A stretch of DNA of 64,000 nt from Brumimicrobium ulvae (GTDB taxonomy: Bacteria > Bacteroidota > Bacteroidia > Flavobacteriales_D > Crocinitomicaceae): NCBI RefSeq assembly GCF_947504225.1, contig NZ_CANNGT010000009.1, positions 103,561-167,560 of the forward strand, in the 5' to 3' direction. The position numbers and the translations under genes are program-made. Under the pieces are notes generated by a model. It saw only the letters and a program-made list of their open reading frames with translations, searched no databases and had not been told where the DNA came from. Of this stretch, positions 33,975-43,479 are shown in pieces. Position 1 is the stretch's first letter, and the number at the start of each line of letters is the position of its first letter.

Positions 33975-35240
33975 ATGGACCCCGCGAGTATAATTATCAT
34001 CATTATCGCCATCACCGCTTCAGCCTTTTTTTCTGGTATGGAGATCGCTTTCTTGAGCGCCAATCGTTTAAAAATTGAACTGGACAATAAGAAAGGTTCC
34101 TTTTCAGGGAAAATCCTGTCAAACTTCGTGAAGAATGATAGTCGATTTATTGCGACTATGCTTTTAGGGAATAACATTGCATTGGTAGTGTATGGGATTT
34201 GGATGGCACAATTGATGGAGCCATGGATTGCACCAATGGTTGGGCAGAGCGAAGTCGCTACTTTGTTGGTTCAAACTGTATTGTCAACACTTCTAATACT
34301 TGTAACGGCAGAGTTTTTGCCTAAAGCAACATTCCAAATTAACCCCAATAGAGTGTTGCAATTACTTTCATTTCCATTGATGGTAATTTACGCCCTTTTA
34401 TATCCATTAACCATTTTTACAATGACCATCAGTAATGGTGTGTTGCGTTTATTCGGCATGGATACCTCAAATGGAGAGGTCGCCTTTTCCAAAATAGACC
34501 TTGATCACTATGTGCGAGATCTTAACGAAAGAATGGAAGAAGAGGGAGAGTTAGACAATGAGATGCAAATTCTCCAAAATGCAATAGGGTTTTCTGAGGT
34601 TAAGGCCAGGGACTGTATGATCCCAAGAACAGATATTATTGCTTTAGATATTGAAAGCTCAATCGAAGAATTAAAAAATATATTTATAGATACAGGTTTG
34701 TCTAAGGTGTTGATCTATAGAGATACCATCGATAATATAATTGGCTACGTTCATAGTTTTGAACTTTTTAAGAAGCCCAAACGCATTAAAGAAATTCTAA
34801 TTCCGATTGCCTTTGTACCAGAAGCTGTTTTGGCCAAAGATTTATTGGAATTATTCGCTAAACAACATGGGAATATCGCTATTGTTGTTGATGAATATGG
34901 AGGAACATCTGGTTTAATTACAATTGAAGACGTTGTAGAAGAGATTTTTGGTGATATTGAAGATGAACATGATGTCGACGAATTGCTTGAACAACAGGTC
35001 GATGAAACGACTTACTTGTTCTCTGCCCGTCAAGATATTGACCATCTGAATGAAGCTTATGGCTTAGACCTTGAAGAGTCTAGTGAATATGAGACCTTGG
35101 GGGGGTTGGTGCTACATTATTTAGAGTCTATTCCTGAAGAAGGAACCATCCTAGAACTGGAGAAATACAGTATGAGAATAGAAGCTGTTACCGACCGAAG
35201 AATTGAAGTTATTCGTCTTAAGATTCTTGCAAATCAGTAA
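33975..35240 (+). CDS. CNNM/CBS/CorC-type membrane protein, GldE-like
   Basis: A 421-residue membrane protein. The N-terminal CNNM domain has about four hydrophobic segments (residues ~5-25, 60-80, 90-110, 128-150) with FFSGMEIAFLSANRLKIEL, then a CBS pair (MIPRTDIIALDI, and IVVDEYGGTSGLITIEDVVE) and a C-terminal CorC/HlyC domain. These proteins are linked to magnesium or cobalt transport; the gliding protein GldE of flavobacteria has the same layout. Here it lacks the usual gldD or mutY neighbours, so GldE identity is unproven. It lies between purD and a PpiD-type gene. Confidence 0.88.
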   Translation: MDPASIIIIIIAITASAFFSGMEIAFLSANRLKIELDNKKGSFSGKILSNFVKNDSRFIATMLLGNNIALVVYGIWMAQLMEPWIAPMVGQSEVATLLVQTVLSTLLILVTAEFLPKATFQINPNRVLQLLSFPLMVIYALLYPLTIFTMTISNGVLRLFGMDTSNGEVAFSKIDLDHYVRDLNERMEEEGELDNEMQILQNAIGFSEVKARDCMIPRTDIIALDIESSIEELKNIFIDTGLSKVLIYRDTIDNIIGYVHSFELFKKPKRIKEILIPIAFVPEAVLAKDLLELFAKQHGNIAIVVDEYGGTSGLITIEDVVEEIFGDIEDEHDVDELLEQQVDETTYLFSARQDIDHLNEAYGLDLEESSEYETLGGLVLHYLESIPEEGTILELEKYSMRIEAVTDRRIEVIRLKILANQ

Positions 35241-35320
35241 GAATGAATTTTTATGCTGCTTTATCCTTTCATATTTTGATACATAATATTATATTCGCAA
35301 CCTTAAATTAAACTGAAGAA

Positions 35321-37519
35321 ATGGCATTAATTGGAAAAATACGCGAGAAATCGTGGCTTTTGATTGCAGTAATAGGTATTGCAATGCTTGCATTTATTAT
35401 AGGTGACTTAGGCTCCATGGGGGGAGGACCTCAAGAGGATGTCTATGGTATTGGAACCGTTAACGGTGAAAAGGTTGACGAACAAGAATACAATCTTTTC
35501 CTTAACAACGCGCGTAATAACATTATGCAAGATAAGCAACAGAAAAATCCTACAGTTCAACCAACATATACTGAAGCGGATGAGCAATCTGCTGTGCAAC
35601 AAGCATGGAGTACTGCTGTGGTTGAGGGATTGATGGAGAAAGAATATGAGAAAATCGGATTGATTGTTGACGAGATAGAGATTGAAAACATTCTTTATGG
35701 CGAAAACGGTTATACTCCTTCAAGTATTTCAATGCAGTTTACTGATTCTGTTACCGGCGAATTTGCCCCAGATCAATTGAGGAATGCTTTAGAAGGTCTT
35801 TTAGATTCTAACGATCCAGACAACATTCAACAGTACAACGATATTATGGATTATATCCGTCAAGTACGTTTGAATGAGAAGTACAATACTCTTTTATCGG
35901 CTGGTGTTCATTCAACAACTTTAGAAGGTAAACACGAGTACAATGCAAAGAATACTGTAAAAACTGTTTCTTACGTTTTCCAAAACTTTACGCAAGTTCC
36001 AAACGACGCAATTTCGGAACCAACAGACGAAGAGGTTGAGAAATACTTCAATGAACACAAAAACGATAAAAAATACCATCAAAAAGCAAGTCGTAAGATT
36101 TCTTACTTTGCTCTTCCTATTGAACCAAGCTCTTCGGATACGCTTAATGCAATTGATTATTTATCGAAATTGAAACCTAAGTTTCAAGAAGCAAAAAATG
36201 ATTCTTTATTTGTGTTGAGATTCAGTACGGTAAAAAGATTTGCGAATGACTCTACTTCAATGGCTCGTCCAGCTGGATCAGCGCAACAAGGACCGACTTA
36301 TCCACTTTCAGTTGCCGCAGAGATGGAAGCAGCAAAAGTAGGTGATGTTGTAGGGCCATACATTGGACAAAATGGTGCTAAAATTTCTAAAGTTTTAGGT
36401 TTTGGAGATGAGAAAACAGCAACTGTGCGTCACATTTTGTTGAATGCAGGAACGCCAGAAGAGTTTGATGCAGCACAAGCAAAAGCCGATAGTATCTTAA
36501 GAGTAATCAAAGCGAAGAAGAATTTTGAGGAAATGGTTGTTGAATTTAGTCAAGATCCAGGATCAAAGAACAATGGAGGTAAATATGAGAAGTTTGCTCC
36601 AGGAACAATGGTTGCTCCTTTTAATGACTTTTCATTCAATAAACCAATCGGTTCTTTAGGTACGGTTAAAACAAGTTACGGTATTCATATCGTTGAAGTG
36701 TTAGATCGTGAAGCTACAAAACGACCTATTCTTGCCGAAGTTGTAAAAGCGGTTGAAGCCACAAAAACTACTGCAGATCAAGTAAACAGTATCGCATCAA
36801 ATTACATTTACGATTTAGATGATATGTTCAGCGGTAAATCGCTCGAAGAAAAAGCAAATATCTTTGATACTTTCGTTGTCAACAATGGATACAATGTTCG
36901 TTTTGCAACGATTCAAGATGAGAACCCAAGTGTTGCAGGATTCAATGAAATTGCTGAAGGTAGATTATTGCGTTTAGCTTATGAAGACGGAGTTAAGGCT
37001 GGGGACATTAGTTCATCACCTATCCGTGACCAAAATCGTATTATTGTAGCCTTTGTTTCTGATATCGTAAAAGAAGGTGTTCCTACCTTAAACTTGGTGA
37101 AAGACCAAATGCGTGCAGAACTGAGAAAAGAAAAGCAAGCACAATACCTTATTGATAAAATGTTAGGTAACGATGATCTTCAAGCATTGGCTAAAGATTT
37201 AGGAGTGAAAGGAAACAATGAAGGACTTACTTTCTCTGCAAGTAACGTTGCTGTAGGACGTGAGCCTCAAATTATTGGAACTGCATTCTCTGGATTAGTA
37301 GATGGAGAAATGTCAGTACCTGTTAAAGGTTCGAACGGTGTGTTTGTTTTAAGAGTAGATCAAACAACACCTGCAGGAGAAACAACTGATTACTCAGCAG
37401 AAATTGAGCAGTTGAAGTCTCAGTACAGAACTACACTTCAGAGTCAACACCGTGCGTCTATTATCAAGTCAGCGGATGTAATTGACAACAGAAAACTAAG
37501 AAGATACGGAATTAGATAG
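35321..37519 (+). CDS. PpiD/SurA-type periplasmic peptidyl-prolyl isomerase
   Basis: A 732-residue folding factor anchored by one N-terminal membrane helix (SWLLIAVIGIAMLAFIIGDL, residues ~11-30). A SurA_N-like region (~50-240) is followed by a parvulin domain (~350-480: VRHILLNAGTPEEF, FSQDPGSKNNGGKYEKF, SYGIHIVEVLDR) and a long C-terminal region. The order, anchor plus chaperone plus parvulin, is that of PpiD, which assists outer-membrane protein folding in the periplasm. It is a single gene, ended by two hairpins. Its promoter is not obvious; TATATTCG at about 35289 is one mismatch from consensus. Confidence 0.93.
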   Translation: MALIGKIREKSWLLIAVIGIAMLAFIIGDLGSMGGGPQEDVYGIGTVNGEKVDEQEYNLFLNNARNNIMQDKQQKNPTVQPTYTEADEQSAVQQAWSTAVVEGLMEKEYEKIGLIVDEIEIENILYGENGYTPSSISMQFTDSVTGEFAPDQLRNALEGLLDSNDPDNIQQYNDIMDYIRQVRLNEKYNTLLSAGVHSTTLEGKHEYNAKNTVKTVSYVFQNFTQVPNDAISEPTDEEVEKYFNEHKNDKKYHQKASRKISYFALPIEPSSSDTLNAIDYLSKLKPKFQEAKNDSLFVLRFSTVKRFANDSTSMARPAGSAQQGPTYPLSVAAEMEAAKVGDVVGPYIGQNGAKISKVLGFGDEKTATVRHILLNAGTPEEFDAAQAKADSILRVIKAKKNFEEMVVEFSQDPGSKNNGGKYEKFAPGTMVAPFNDFSFNKPIGSLGTVKTSYGIHIVEVLDREATKRPILAEVVKAVEATKTTADQVNSIASNYIYDLDDMFSGKSLEEKANIFDTFVVNNGYNVRFATIQDENPSVAGFNEIAEGRLLRLAYEDGVKAGDISSSPIRDQNRIIVAFVSDIVKEGVPTLNLVKDQMRAELRKEKQAQYLIDKMLGNDDLQALAKDLGVKGNNEGLTFSASNVAVGREPQIIGTAFSGLVDGEMSVPVKGSNGVFVLRVDQTTPAGETTDYSAEIEQLKSQYRTTLQSQHRASIIKSADVIDNRKLRRYGIR

Positions 37520-37585
37520 TTCGGATCTACCAAGAATTTATTGGAAGTCTATAAAAGTAGAAGTTCCAAAACCTGTTTGAAAGAG

Positions 37586-37632
37586 ATTCCTCGGCCTTTT
37601 TATTCTATGGAAGAATGAAAACGCCGAGGAAT
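37586..37632 (+). other. Long hairpin after the PpiD-type gene
   Basis: ATTCCTCGGC (37586-37595) pairs perfectly with GCCGAGGAAT (37623-37632), with a 27-nt loop that itself has weak self-complementarity (TATTC/GAATG). There is no T tract directly behind it, so it is not a textbook terminator. The 295-bp gap 37520-37814 holds this and the next terminator. Confidence 0.6.
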
Positions 37633-37734
37633 TTCTACTTTATTAAGGTTAGACTTAATAATTCATATGAGAGATTATGTAATAGACACCAATTAAAATA
37701 AGGATAGAAACCACATCTCCAATTTAGTGTACTA

Positions 37735-37766
37735 AAAAGCCGTCTTGAGAAATGAAGACGGCTTTT
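37735..37766. terminator. Bidirectional terminator between the PpiD-type gene and ansA
   Basis: A perfect 12-bp stem, AAAAGCCGTCTT (37735-37746) and AAGACGGCTTTT (37755-37766), with an 8-nt loop, A/T tracts at both sides, lying between two convergent genes. Confidence 0.9.
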
Positions 37767-37814
37767 ATATGGAATCAAAAATAATTTGTTTTTATTGTAG
37801 TTCCGGTATTTTCT

Positions 37815-38852
37815 TTACAGCGTGTATTCTGTTAGTTCACCTACCAAAGAGGATTGCATTAGGCGATTGATGTCTTCCGTTTGAGTGTAATTCCCCAACA
37901 AGAACATAATCTTTGTTATTGCTGCCTCTGTGGTTAAATCTTCACCACTTAAAACACCAATTTCTTTCAGCATGGTGCTGTTGGCATACTTTCCTAAAGA
38001 AACGCTTCCTGAAGAACATTGCGTAATGTTGATCACAATTCCCCCGGCTTCGATATAATTCTTTATCATTTTAAAGAATTCGGTGTTGTTTGGTACGTTT
38101 CCAGCGCCAAAAGATTCAATCACTACCGCTTTTACCTTTTCTATGTCAAACATACTTTTGTAGACATGAGTAGAAAATCCAGGGAATATTTTCATTAAAG
38201 CCACCCTGTCATCCATTTTAAATTTATAATCTAATTCGGGAAGAGTAGTTTTATAAAATGCGGATGAATTGTATTTAATGTCAACACCAGCAACTGCCAA
38301 TTCTAAATAATTGGGAGAAACAAAAGCTTCAAAGGCGTGTGCTGAAACTTTAGAAGTTCTATTGCCTCGGTATAAAGAGTACTCAAAATAAATTGCAACT
38401 TCTTGAATTATGCTCTCATCGTTTTTGTCTTTTGATGCTGCAATTTCTATCGAGGTAATCAAATTTTCTTTACCATCTGTACGAATTGTACCGATAGGCA
38501 GTTGAGATCCGGTAAGAATAACGGGTTTTTTAATTCCTTGTAACATATAACTTAATGCACTCGCAGTAAAGGCCATTGTGTCTGAACCATGCAGAACAAC
38601 AAATCCATCAAATAATTCATATTGATCAACAACTTGTTGTGCAATGTCTTGCCAAATCATCGGGTTCATGTCTGATGAGTCAATAGGCATTCCCATCGAA
38701 ACGACTTTTAATTCTGCATTGATGCGTGAAAGTTCAGGGATTTGGTCGCTTAAATGATCAAAATCAAATGCCGTAAGTGCACCTGTTTCAGGATCCTCTA
38801 TCATTCCAATGGTTCCACCTGTATAGATCAATAAAACTTTTGATTGCTTCAT
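37815..38852 (-). CDS. ansA: Type I asparaginase
   Basis: A 345-residue cytoplasmic asparaginase. Both nucleophile motifs are present: VLLIYTGGTIGM (Thr near residue 13) and VVLHGSDTMAFTASALSYML, plus TGSQLPIGTIRTDG and VIESFGAGNVPNN. It hydrolyses asparagine to aspartate and ammonia. There is no signal peptide, fitting the type I enzyme. Its ATG follows the tatD stop by two bases on the same strand, so hemJ-tatD-ansA forms a tight operon. It ends at a bidirectional terminator. Confidence 0.96.
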   Translation of the reverse strand: MKQSKVLLIYTGGTIGMIEDPETGALTAFDFDHLSDQIPELSRINAELKVVSMGMPIDSSDMNPMIWQDIAQQVVDQYELFDGFVVLHGSDTMAFTASALSYMLQGIKKPVILTGSQLPIGTIRTDGKENLITSIEIAASKDKNDESIIQEVAIYFEYSLYRGNRTSKVSAHAFEAFVSPNYLELAVAGVDIKYNSSAFYKTTLPELDYKFKMDDRVALMKIFPGFSTHVYKSMFDIEKVKAVVIESFGAGNVPNNTEFFKMIKNYIEAGGIVINITQCSSGSVSLGKYANSTMLKEIGVLSGEDLTTEAAITKIMFLLGNYTQTEDINRLMQSSLVGELTEYTL

Positions 38853-38854
38853 GA

Positions 38855-39631
38855 TTATGCTTTTATATTAAATACGGTTAAAGCATTTTGCGTTGTAATT
38901 CTTCCTACTTCTTCTTCGCTTATGCCGTGAATGTCAGAAAGTTTTTTTGCAATATATGGAATATAAGCACTTTCATTTCTTTTCCCTCTAAATGGCGATG
39001 GAGCAAGATAAGGTGCGTCGGTTTCTAATACGATGTGTTTTAAATCAATGTTCTTTATCGCTTTATCGACACCACTATTTTTAAAGGTCACAACACCGCC
39101 AATGCCCAGTTTAAAACCGCCATAATTCAGTATGCGTTGAGCTTGCTCTTCGTTGCCAGTAAAACAGTGGAACACACCGTAAAGGCGCTCATCATTTTCT
39201 TGGTCAAGTACTTCAAATATTTCATCGAATGCCTCACGACAATGGATAACTATCGGAAGTCCTTCCTCTTTTGCCCAATTGATTTGCGCACGAAATGAAG
39301 CCGTTTGTTCGGCCTGTAAACTTTTGTCCCAATACAGATCAATACCGATTTCTCCAATTGCGATATGGTGACCTTTTTTGTAATGTGTTTTTACCTCCTC
39401 AAATTGAGTTTTCCAATCTTTTTGAACGTCGCAAGGATGTATGCCCATCATGGAATAACAAACATCGGGATAGTCAAGCACCATTTGCTCCATTTTTTTG
39501 ATGGAAGAAAGGTCAATATTTGGAAGAAATAATTTTCGCACACCATTGTCTAGAGCACGTTGAATCATAGCATCCCTATCTTCATCGAATTGATCAACAT
39601 AAAGGTGTGCGTGAGTATCAATATATGTCAT
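38855..39631 (-). CDS. TatD-family hydrolase
   Basis: A 258-residue TIM-barrel metal-dependent nuclease/hydrolase. The family motifs are all present: YIDTHAHLYVDQF (metal His pair), GIHPCDV, IGEIGIDLYWDKS (metal Glu), IVIHCREAFDE, GVFHCFTG and LETDAPYLAP (Asp). TatD proteins act as DNases in repair or on damaged DNA; a tRNA or peptide role has also been proposed for relatives. It is packed between hemJ (1 bp) and ansA (2 bp) in an operon, without any obvious shared pathway. Confidence 0.96.
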   Translation of the reverse strand: MTYIDTHAHLYVDQFDEDRDAMIQRALDNGVRKLFLPNIDLSSIKKMEQMVLDYPDVCYSMMGIHPCDVQKDWKTQFEEVKTHYKKGHHIAIGEIGIDLYWDKSLQAEQTASFRAQINWAKEEGLPIVIHCREAFDEIFEVLDQENDERLYGVFHCFTGNEEQAQRILNYGGFKLGIGGVVTFKNSGVDKAIKNIDLKHIVLETDAPYLAPSPFRGKRNESAYIPYIAKKLSDIHGISEEEVGRITTQNALTVFNIKA

Positions 39632-39632
39632 T

Positions 39633-40166
39633 TTACTTATTTCTGTAACGTTTGTAAATTTTTATTCCAATCATTAGTGCAACTGCTGTGGCAAAGAAAC
39701 CGACTGTGCCATAGATCCAGTTTAAACTGTTTTTCATAATGACCAAAAAAACAATAGCGACCAAGGCAAGTGTAGCAACCTCATTCCACAATCTCAGTTG
39801 ATTTGAACTCCATGAAAACTCATTTCGTTCGAGTTTTTTCATGAGTTTTTGACAAATAAAATGATAGGACAGCAAAAGCACAATGAAAGTTAATTTGATG
39901 TGCATCCAACCCACTTTTAAGAGTGCCGGGTTTTCGATTAACATCCACGTTCCAAAAACTACAGTTAAAATCATTGCTGGTGTGGTGATGATCCACCATA
40001 ACTTGCGCTCCATGATTTTAAACTGAGCAGATAAAATGTTTCTTTCTTGCTCGCTTTTTTCTTGTGCTTCTGTATGGTAAATAAACAAACGCACGATGTA
40101 GAATAGTCCAGCAAACCAGCTGACCATAAAAATAATGTGTAATGCTTTTAATACGGTGTAACTCAT
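39633..40166 (-). CDS. hemJ: HemJ-type protoporphyrinogen IX oxidase
   Basis: A ~177-residue membrane protein with about four helices. HemJ features are visible: the conserved His in KALHIIFMVSWFAGLFYIVR (near residue 10 of the ATG-started form), the Arg and basic residues after it, and WMHIKLTFIVLLLSYHF in the third helix. It converts protoporphyrinogen IX to protoporphyrin IX in haem synthesis. The frame extends to a TTG at 40175, but the ATG at 40166 is preferred because the -7 box overlaps the upstream codons. It leads the hemJ-tatD-ansA operon. Confidence 0.9.
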   Translation of the reverse strand: MSYTVLKALHIIFMVSWFAGLFYIVRLFIYHTEAQEKSEQERNILSAQFKIMERKLWWIITTPAMILTVVFGTWMLIENPALLKVGWMHIKLTFIVLLLSYHFICQKLMKKLERNEFSWSSNQLRLWNEVATLALVAIVFLVIMKNSLNWIYGTVGFFATAVALMIGIKIYKRYRNK

Positions 40167-40172
40167 AACAAG

Positions 40173-40180
40173 CAAAGTTA
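40173..40180 (-). promoter_or_regulatory. -7 box abutting the hemJ start
   Basis: The minus strand reads TAACTTTG and ends 7 bp before the hemJ ATG, so the transcript would have almost no leader. It also argues against the upstream TTG start. Confidence 0.5.
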
Positions 40181-40313
40181 AAGGATTCTTTAATATTTTA
40201 GTGAATCAAGACAAGTTTAACCAAGAAATATAGATTGAATGGTCAATTCACAACATTTCACAATGAGATGAAAATATCTTTGCAAGAATTAGTCGTATGT
40301 CTTTTGCTTGTAT

Positions 40314-40321
40314 TAGTTTTG
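40314..40321 (+). promoter_or_regulatory. -7 box of the thioesterase gene
   Basis: TAGTTTTG matches TAnnTTTG exactly and lies 15 bp before the ATG at 40337. No clear -33 TTG is seen. Confidence 0.4.
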
Positions 40322-40336
40322 TGAAAAATATTTCAA

Positions 40337-40855
40337 ATGAAAGCAAAAACACCTTCAGAATCTAAAACGGTAACTACAAAAATAGTATTACCAAACGATA
40401 CTAATCCACATGGGAATTTATTTGGAGGTGCGCTTCTTGGATGGATGGATGTTACAGCTGCAATTTGTGCACAAAGACATAGCCGGAGAGTGGTGGTAAC
40501 AGCATCTGTAAATAATGTTTCTTTTGGATCGGCAATTAAAGAGTCAGATGTGGTAACCGTAGAAGCCAGTATCTCTCGCGCTTTTAATAGTTCAATGGAG
40601 ATTTTTATTGATGTTTATGTTGAAAACCAGGTTTCTGGTGAACGCATCAAACACAGTGAGGCTATTTATACTTTTGTGGCAGTAGATCAAAACGGTGGAG
40701 CGATAAGTGTTCCAGAGCTTATTCCAGAAACTGATGAGGAAAAAGAACGCTTTGCGGGTGCACTTCGTCGTAAGCAATTAAGTTTAATTCTTGCAGGAAA
40801 AATGAATCCCCAAGATGCAACTGAATTGAAAAAGTTGTTTCTTGGAGATGCATAA
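40337..40855 (+). CDS. Hotdog-fold acyl-CoA thioesterase
   Basis: A 172-residue cytoplasmic protein of the YciA/BACH group. The hotdog signature NPHGNLFGGALLGWMDVTAA (catalytic Asp) and RVVVTASVNNVSFGSAIKES are present, with one hotdog domain (~10-130) and a short C-terminal helix. It hydrolyses acyl-CoA thioesters; chain preference cannot be read. It is a single gene that converges with a T9SS-secreted protein gene 14 bp away. No terminator is obvious in that gap. Confidence 0.93.
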   Translation: MKAKTPSESKTVTTKIVLPNDTNPHGNLFGGALLGWMDVTAAICAQRHSRRVVVTASVNNVSFGSAIKESDVVTVEASISRAFNSSMEIFIDVYVENQVSGERIKHSEAIYTFVAVDQNGGAISVPELIPETDEEKERFAGALRRKQLSLILAGKMNPQDATELKKLFLGDA

Positions 40856-40869
40856 TTTGAGATAACCCC

Positions 40870-42063
40870 TTATTGTTTAATAAATTTTATTGTAGAAGCT
40901 CCGTTTTGAGTATAAAAATGGATGTAATAAACTGCCGGTGAGAAATTACTCATGTCGATTTCTGATTGTATTTCTCCACTAAGAATTTCTTTTCCTGCTA
41001 AATCTACAATTCTGAAGTCACCTTCAATAGTTCCATCTATATGAAGTGTGTTCACTACAGGATTAGGGAATACAGTGAGTTGACCTAAGGCTTCTTGATC
41101 AGTAGCTACGCTACAACCCGATATACAATCTGTAACGCCAGGTGCAATTGTACCTGTATTTAGGTCGAAATATCCCATTCCAGTATTGTCACAGATGTCT
41201 AAAGTACCAAGCACAGAACCCGTGTTTGTACTGAGGTTACTCATGCAGAACACGCCAGAACCATCCAGAATTGCCGCGTTAAGAAAATCGTTTGAAACTT
41301 GAACCATCCCATCGTTGGTTACTGTTGAACCAGAACCTGAATTGATGTTTGCGAAATCATTGCCTATATACAAATCTCTCCCCATAGTTAGGGTCAACTG
41401 GCCATCATTGTAGGCATTATTGGTGATGTGCATGAATGAAGTTCCACTGAGTTCAAAGTCTGCATTGTTACCGAAGTCAAAGGCTTTTATATTTCCAGCA
41501 CTTGAGGTGAAAGTTCCTCTATTGGCTAAAGAGTCGGCTAACACATACCCAGTATTTGTAAATGTCCCATCATTCAATAAATCACCTTCTTTAAGTGTGC
41601 CGTTATTGATAAATGTTCCTTGATTATAAGTGCTGTCTAAATCAATAGTACTTCCGTGATTGGTATATGTTGAGCCTGTTCCGACCCATAAAGCTGTATC
41701 TAGACTGATGATGTGATGGTTTGTAACTTCTGCTCCGCTGATTACTGCAAAACTGGTCATTTCAGTGGTTCCATGGTTTACAAAATTAGAACCATTTCCA
41801 TCAATTAGAATAGAAAAGCTTTGGGTATCTTGTGTTAATCTTCCTCCCGAATTAACAGTGACCGAACCACCATTGTTAATGAGCCAGTCAGTAGTCATCA
41901 CAATGTCGTGATTTACAATTACGTTGTCAAAAGTATTTGGAAAGCAAGAGCAATCCCAAACAAGTGGGTTGGTGGCTACTCCATTCGAGACAGAGGTAAT
42001 GGTTTGCTGAGATAAGATTGAAAGGGGGAGTAGCCCCAAAAGTGTAAATAAGATAGTTTTCAT
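40870..42063 (-). CDS. Secreted protein with type IX secretion sorting domain
   Basis: A 397-residue exported protein: a signal peptide (MKTILFTLLGLLPLSILSQQ) followed by ~290 residues of short repeats rich in Asn, Gly, Thr and Ser (for example FTNTGYVLADSLANRGTFTS), predicted to form a parallel beta-helix, and a C-terminal type A T9SS domain starting LTVFPNPVVNTLHIDG and ending IHFYTQNGASTIKFIKQ. The sorting domain sends it across the outer membrane and is cleaved there. No enzymatic motif is seen; an adhesive or surface structural role is a guess. It stands alone, convergent with the thioesterase gene. Confidence 0.9.
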   Translation of the reverse strand: MKTILFTLLGLLPLSILSQQTITSVSNGVATNPLVWDCSCFPNTFDNVIVNHDIVMTTDWLINNGGSVTVNSGGRLTQDTQSFSILIDGNGSNFVNHGTTEMTSFAVISGAEVTNHHIISLDTALWVGTGSTYTNHGSTIDLDSTYNQGTFINNGTLKEGDLLNDGTFTNTGYVLADSLANRGTFTSSAGNIKAFDFGNNADFELSGTSFMHITNNAYNDGQLTLTMGRDLYIGNDFANINSGSGSTVTNDGMVQVSNDFLNAAILDGSGVFCMSNLSTNTGSVLGTLDICDNTGMGYFDLNTGTIAPGVTDCISGCSVATDQEALGQLTVFPNPVVNTLHIDGTIEGDFRIVDLAGKEILSGEIQSEIDMSNFSPAVYYIHFYTQNGASTIKFIKQ

Positions 42064-42152
42064 ATTAGCGTTTTTTAATGTACTGATAAAAGTATAATAA
42101 AAAAGTAATAAAAACTATAAATGGAGGAGCTAAGTGATTGGACTATATTTAT

Positions 42153-43463
42153 TTACCAAAAGGATGGGAGGCTTGATTTTTTAGGAATAGTAGGATTGTT
42201 TAAGGTGAACTCTAATTGAACAAGCTCTTTTGAGACGCTTTTTATTTTTAGGTTTCCTTCTGCAATGTTGTGATTAGAATTAAGGTAAAGAATGTACGCA
42301 CTAGAAGACGAAACATAATTGCTGGGTTTTGAAGCCGCCTTAATTGCTTTTTGATCAAGTTGAACATTGAGCGGTGGGAACAATGCAAGTTGAAGTTGTT
42401 TTTCATGTAGCTTAACATTTGGCATCTTCAAGAGTAAGTCCATTGACTTTTTCGGATCTTGGGTTTCCCAATAAAAACCGAGGTCAGGGAGGCTGTCAAT
42501 TTTAACAATCTTTTTTTCTATTTGATTAAAATCATCATCAAACTCTGTGACGAATTCAATGGTTTTACGGGTTGTTTTACCACCTATTTGAAGAGAAGCT
42601 ATGCCATTCCACAAGGCTAAAAAATCTTGGGTAGCTTGAGACTGATTTTTTAGAAATACAAGGCCTTTTTCCTTGAGATATGGATTCAAATTTTGATGAA
42701 ACTTGTGTAAATCTATGTTTGTATATGCTACTATATTATCTTTCACCGACGAATAGGTAGGAAGAGTACTTTCTTTTGGTTGTAAAGGGTGCCCCGATTT
42801 AACTTTCCATTCAACGTTGAGGTGGTAGTGCTCATTGTATTCATAAGAAAACACTGCATAGTCATTGGAGTCTAATTGAGGTGTTCCAGTAGTGTTGATT
42901 ACGCCAATCCCAGGGTTTTTTAATAACTCTTTAATCAAAGGACTAGCATCTGTGACTTTTTTTGGAGTTAAATTTCCCGCATTTTTGCCAAAGTTGACCT
43001 TGATGTACTTTTGGTGTTTTTCTATACTTACGCTTGCATTGGGGGAAGAATAAAAGAAAGGTACCTCAGCGGATTTTAGATCAAACATTTTGGTGAGCCT
43101 CTGAAAGGTTTTTTGGAACATTTCATGGTCGCGAATTTCAGCATAAAAAGAAAATGATTCGCTTTGAACAGGGTTAAACGTAACAAACACTTTGTTGATG
43201 TTCAGACCAGATTTAAGGAACTCATATTTCACCTGATTGTAAATAATTCTTTCTCCTAAATTTAGGTCAGAGACTTTACTATAGGTATCTAAATCTTGAA
43301 ATACTTCAGAAAGATCGGCATGAAGAGCTATACCACTTTCTTCAATTTTATCTATCAGAAGAAACTGTTTTGGCTTTTTCTGTATGGTGAAGTAATCCAT
43401 CAAAACCACAACTCCAAAAAGAAGAGAGAAGAATGCAATAGCGATTTTTATGTAAAACTTCAT
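42153..43463 (-). CDS. Membrane-anchored protein of an unknown envelope cluster
   Basis: A 436-residue protein with one N-terminal hydrophobic helix (about residues 5-23, IKIAIAFFSLLFGVVVLMDY) and a large extracytoplasmic part without recognisable catalytic motifs. Sections such as GIALHADLSEVFQDLDTYSK and MDLLLKMPNVKLHEKQLQ recall the repeated layout of the neighbouring 642-residue protein, with tests of values against thresholds (alternating beta-strands and helices), so the two may be distant relatives. It is the last gene of a three-gene leftward cluster, 16 bp after its neighbour. I do not recognise a function. Confidence 0.8.
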   Translation of the reverse strand: MKFYIKIAIAFFSLLFGVVVLMDYFTIQKKPKQFLLIDKIEESGIALHADLSEVFQDLDTYSKVSDLNLGERIIYNQVKYEFLKSGLNINKVFVTFNPVQSESFSFYAEIRDHEMFQKTFQRLTKMFDLKSAEVPFFYSSPNASVSIEKHQKYIKVNFGKNAGNLTPKKVTDASPLIKELLKNPGIGVINTTGTPQLDSNDYAVFSYEYNEHYHLNVEWKVKSGHPLQPKESTLPTYSSVKDNIVAYTNIDLHKFHQNLNPYLKEKGLVFLKNQSQATQDFLALWNGIASLQIGGKTTRKTIEFVTEFDDDFNQIEKKIVKIDSLPDLGFYWETQDPKKSMDLLLKMPNVKLHEKQLQLALFPPLNVQLDQKAIKAASKPSNYVSSSSAYILYLNSNHNIAEGNLKIKSVSKELVQLEFTLNNPTIPKKSSLPSFW

Positions 43464-43479
43464 CTTGTCTAGGGCTTAT

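Noticed and set aside
33975..35240. Firm assignment of the CNNM/CBS protein as GldE
   Set aside because: Domain layout fits, but no gliding genes are adjacent and the same architecture occurs in non-gliding CorC/HlyC homologues.
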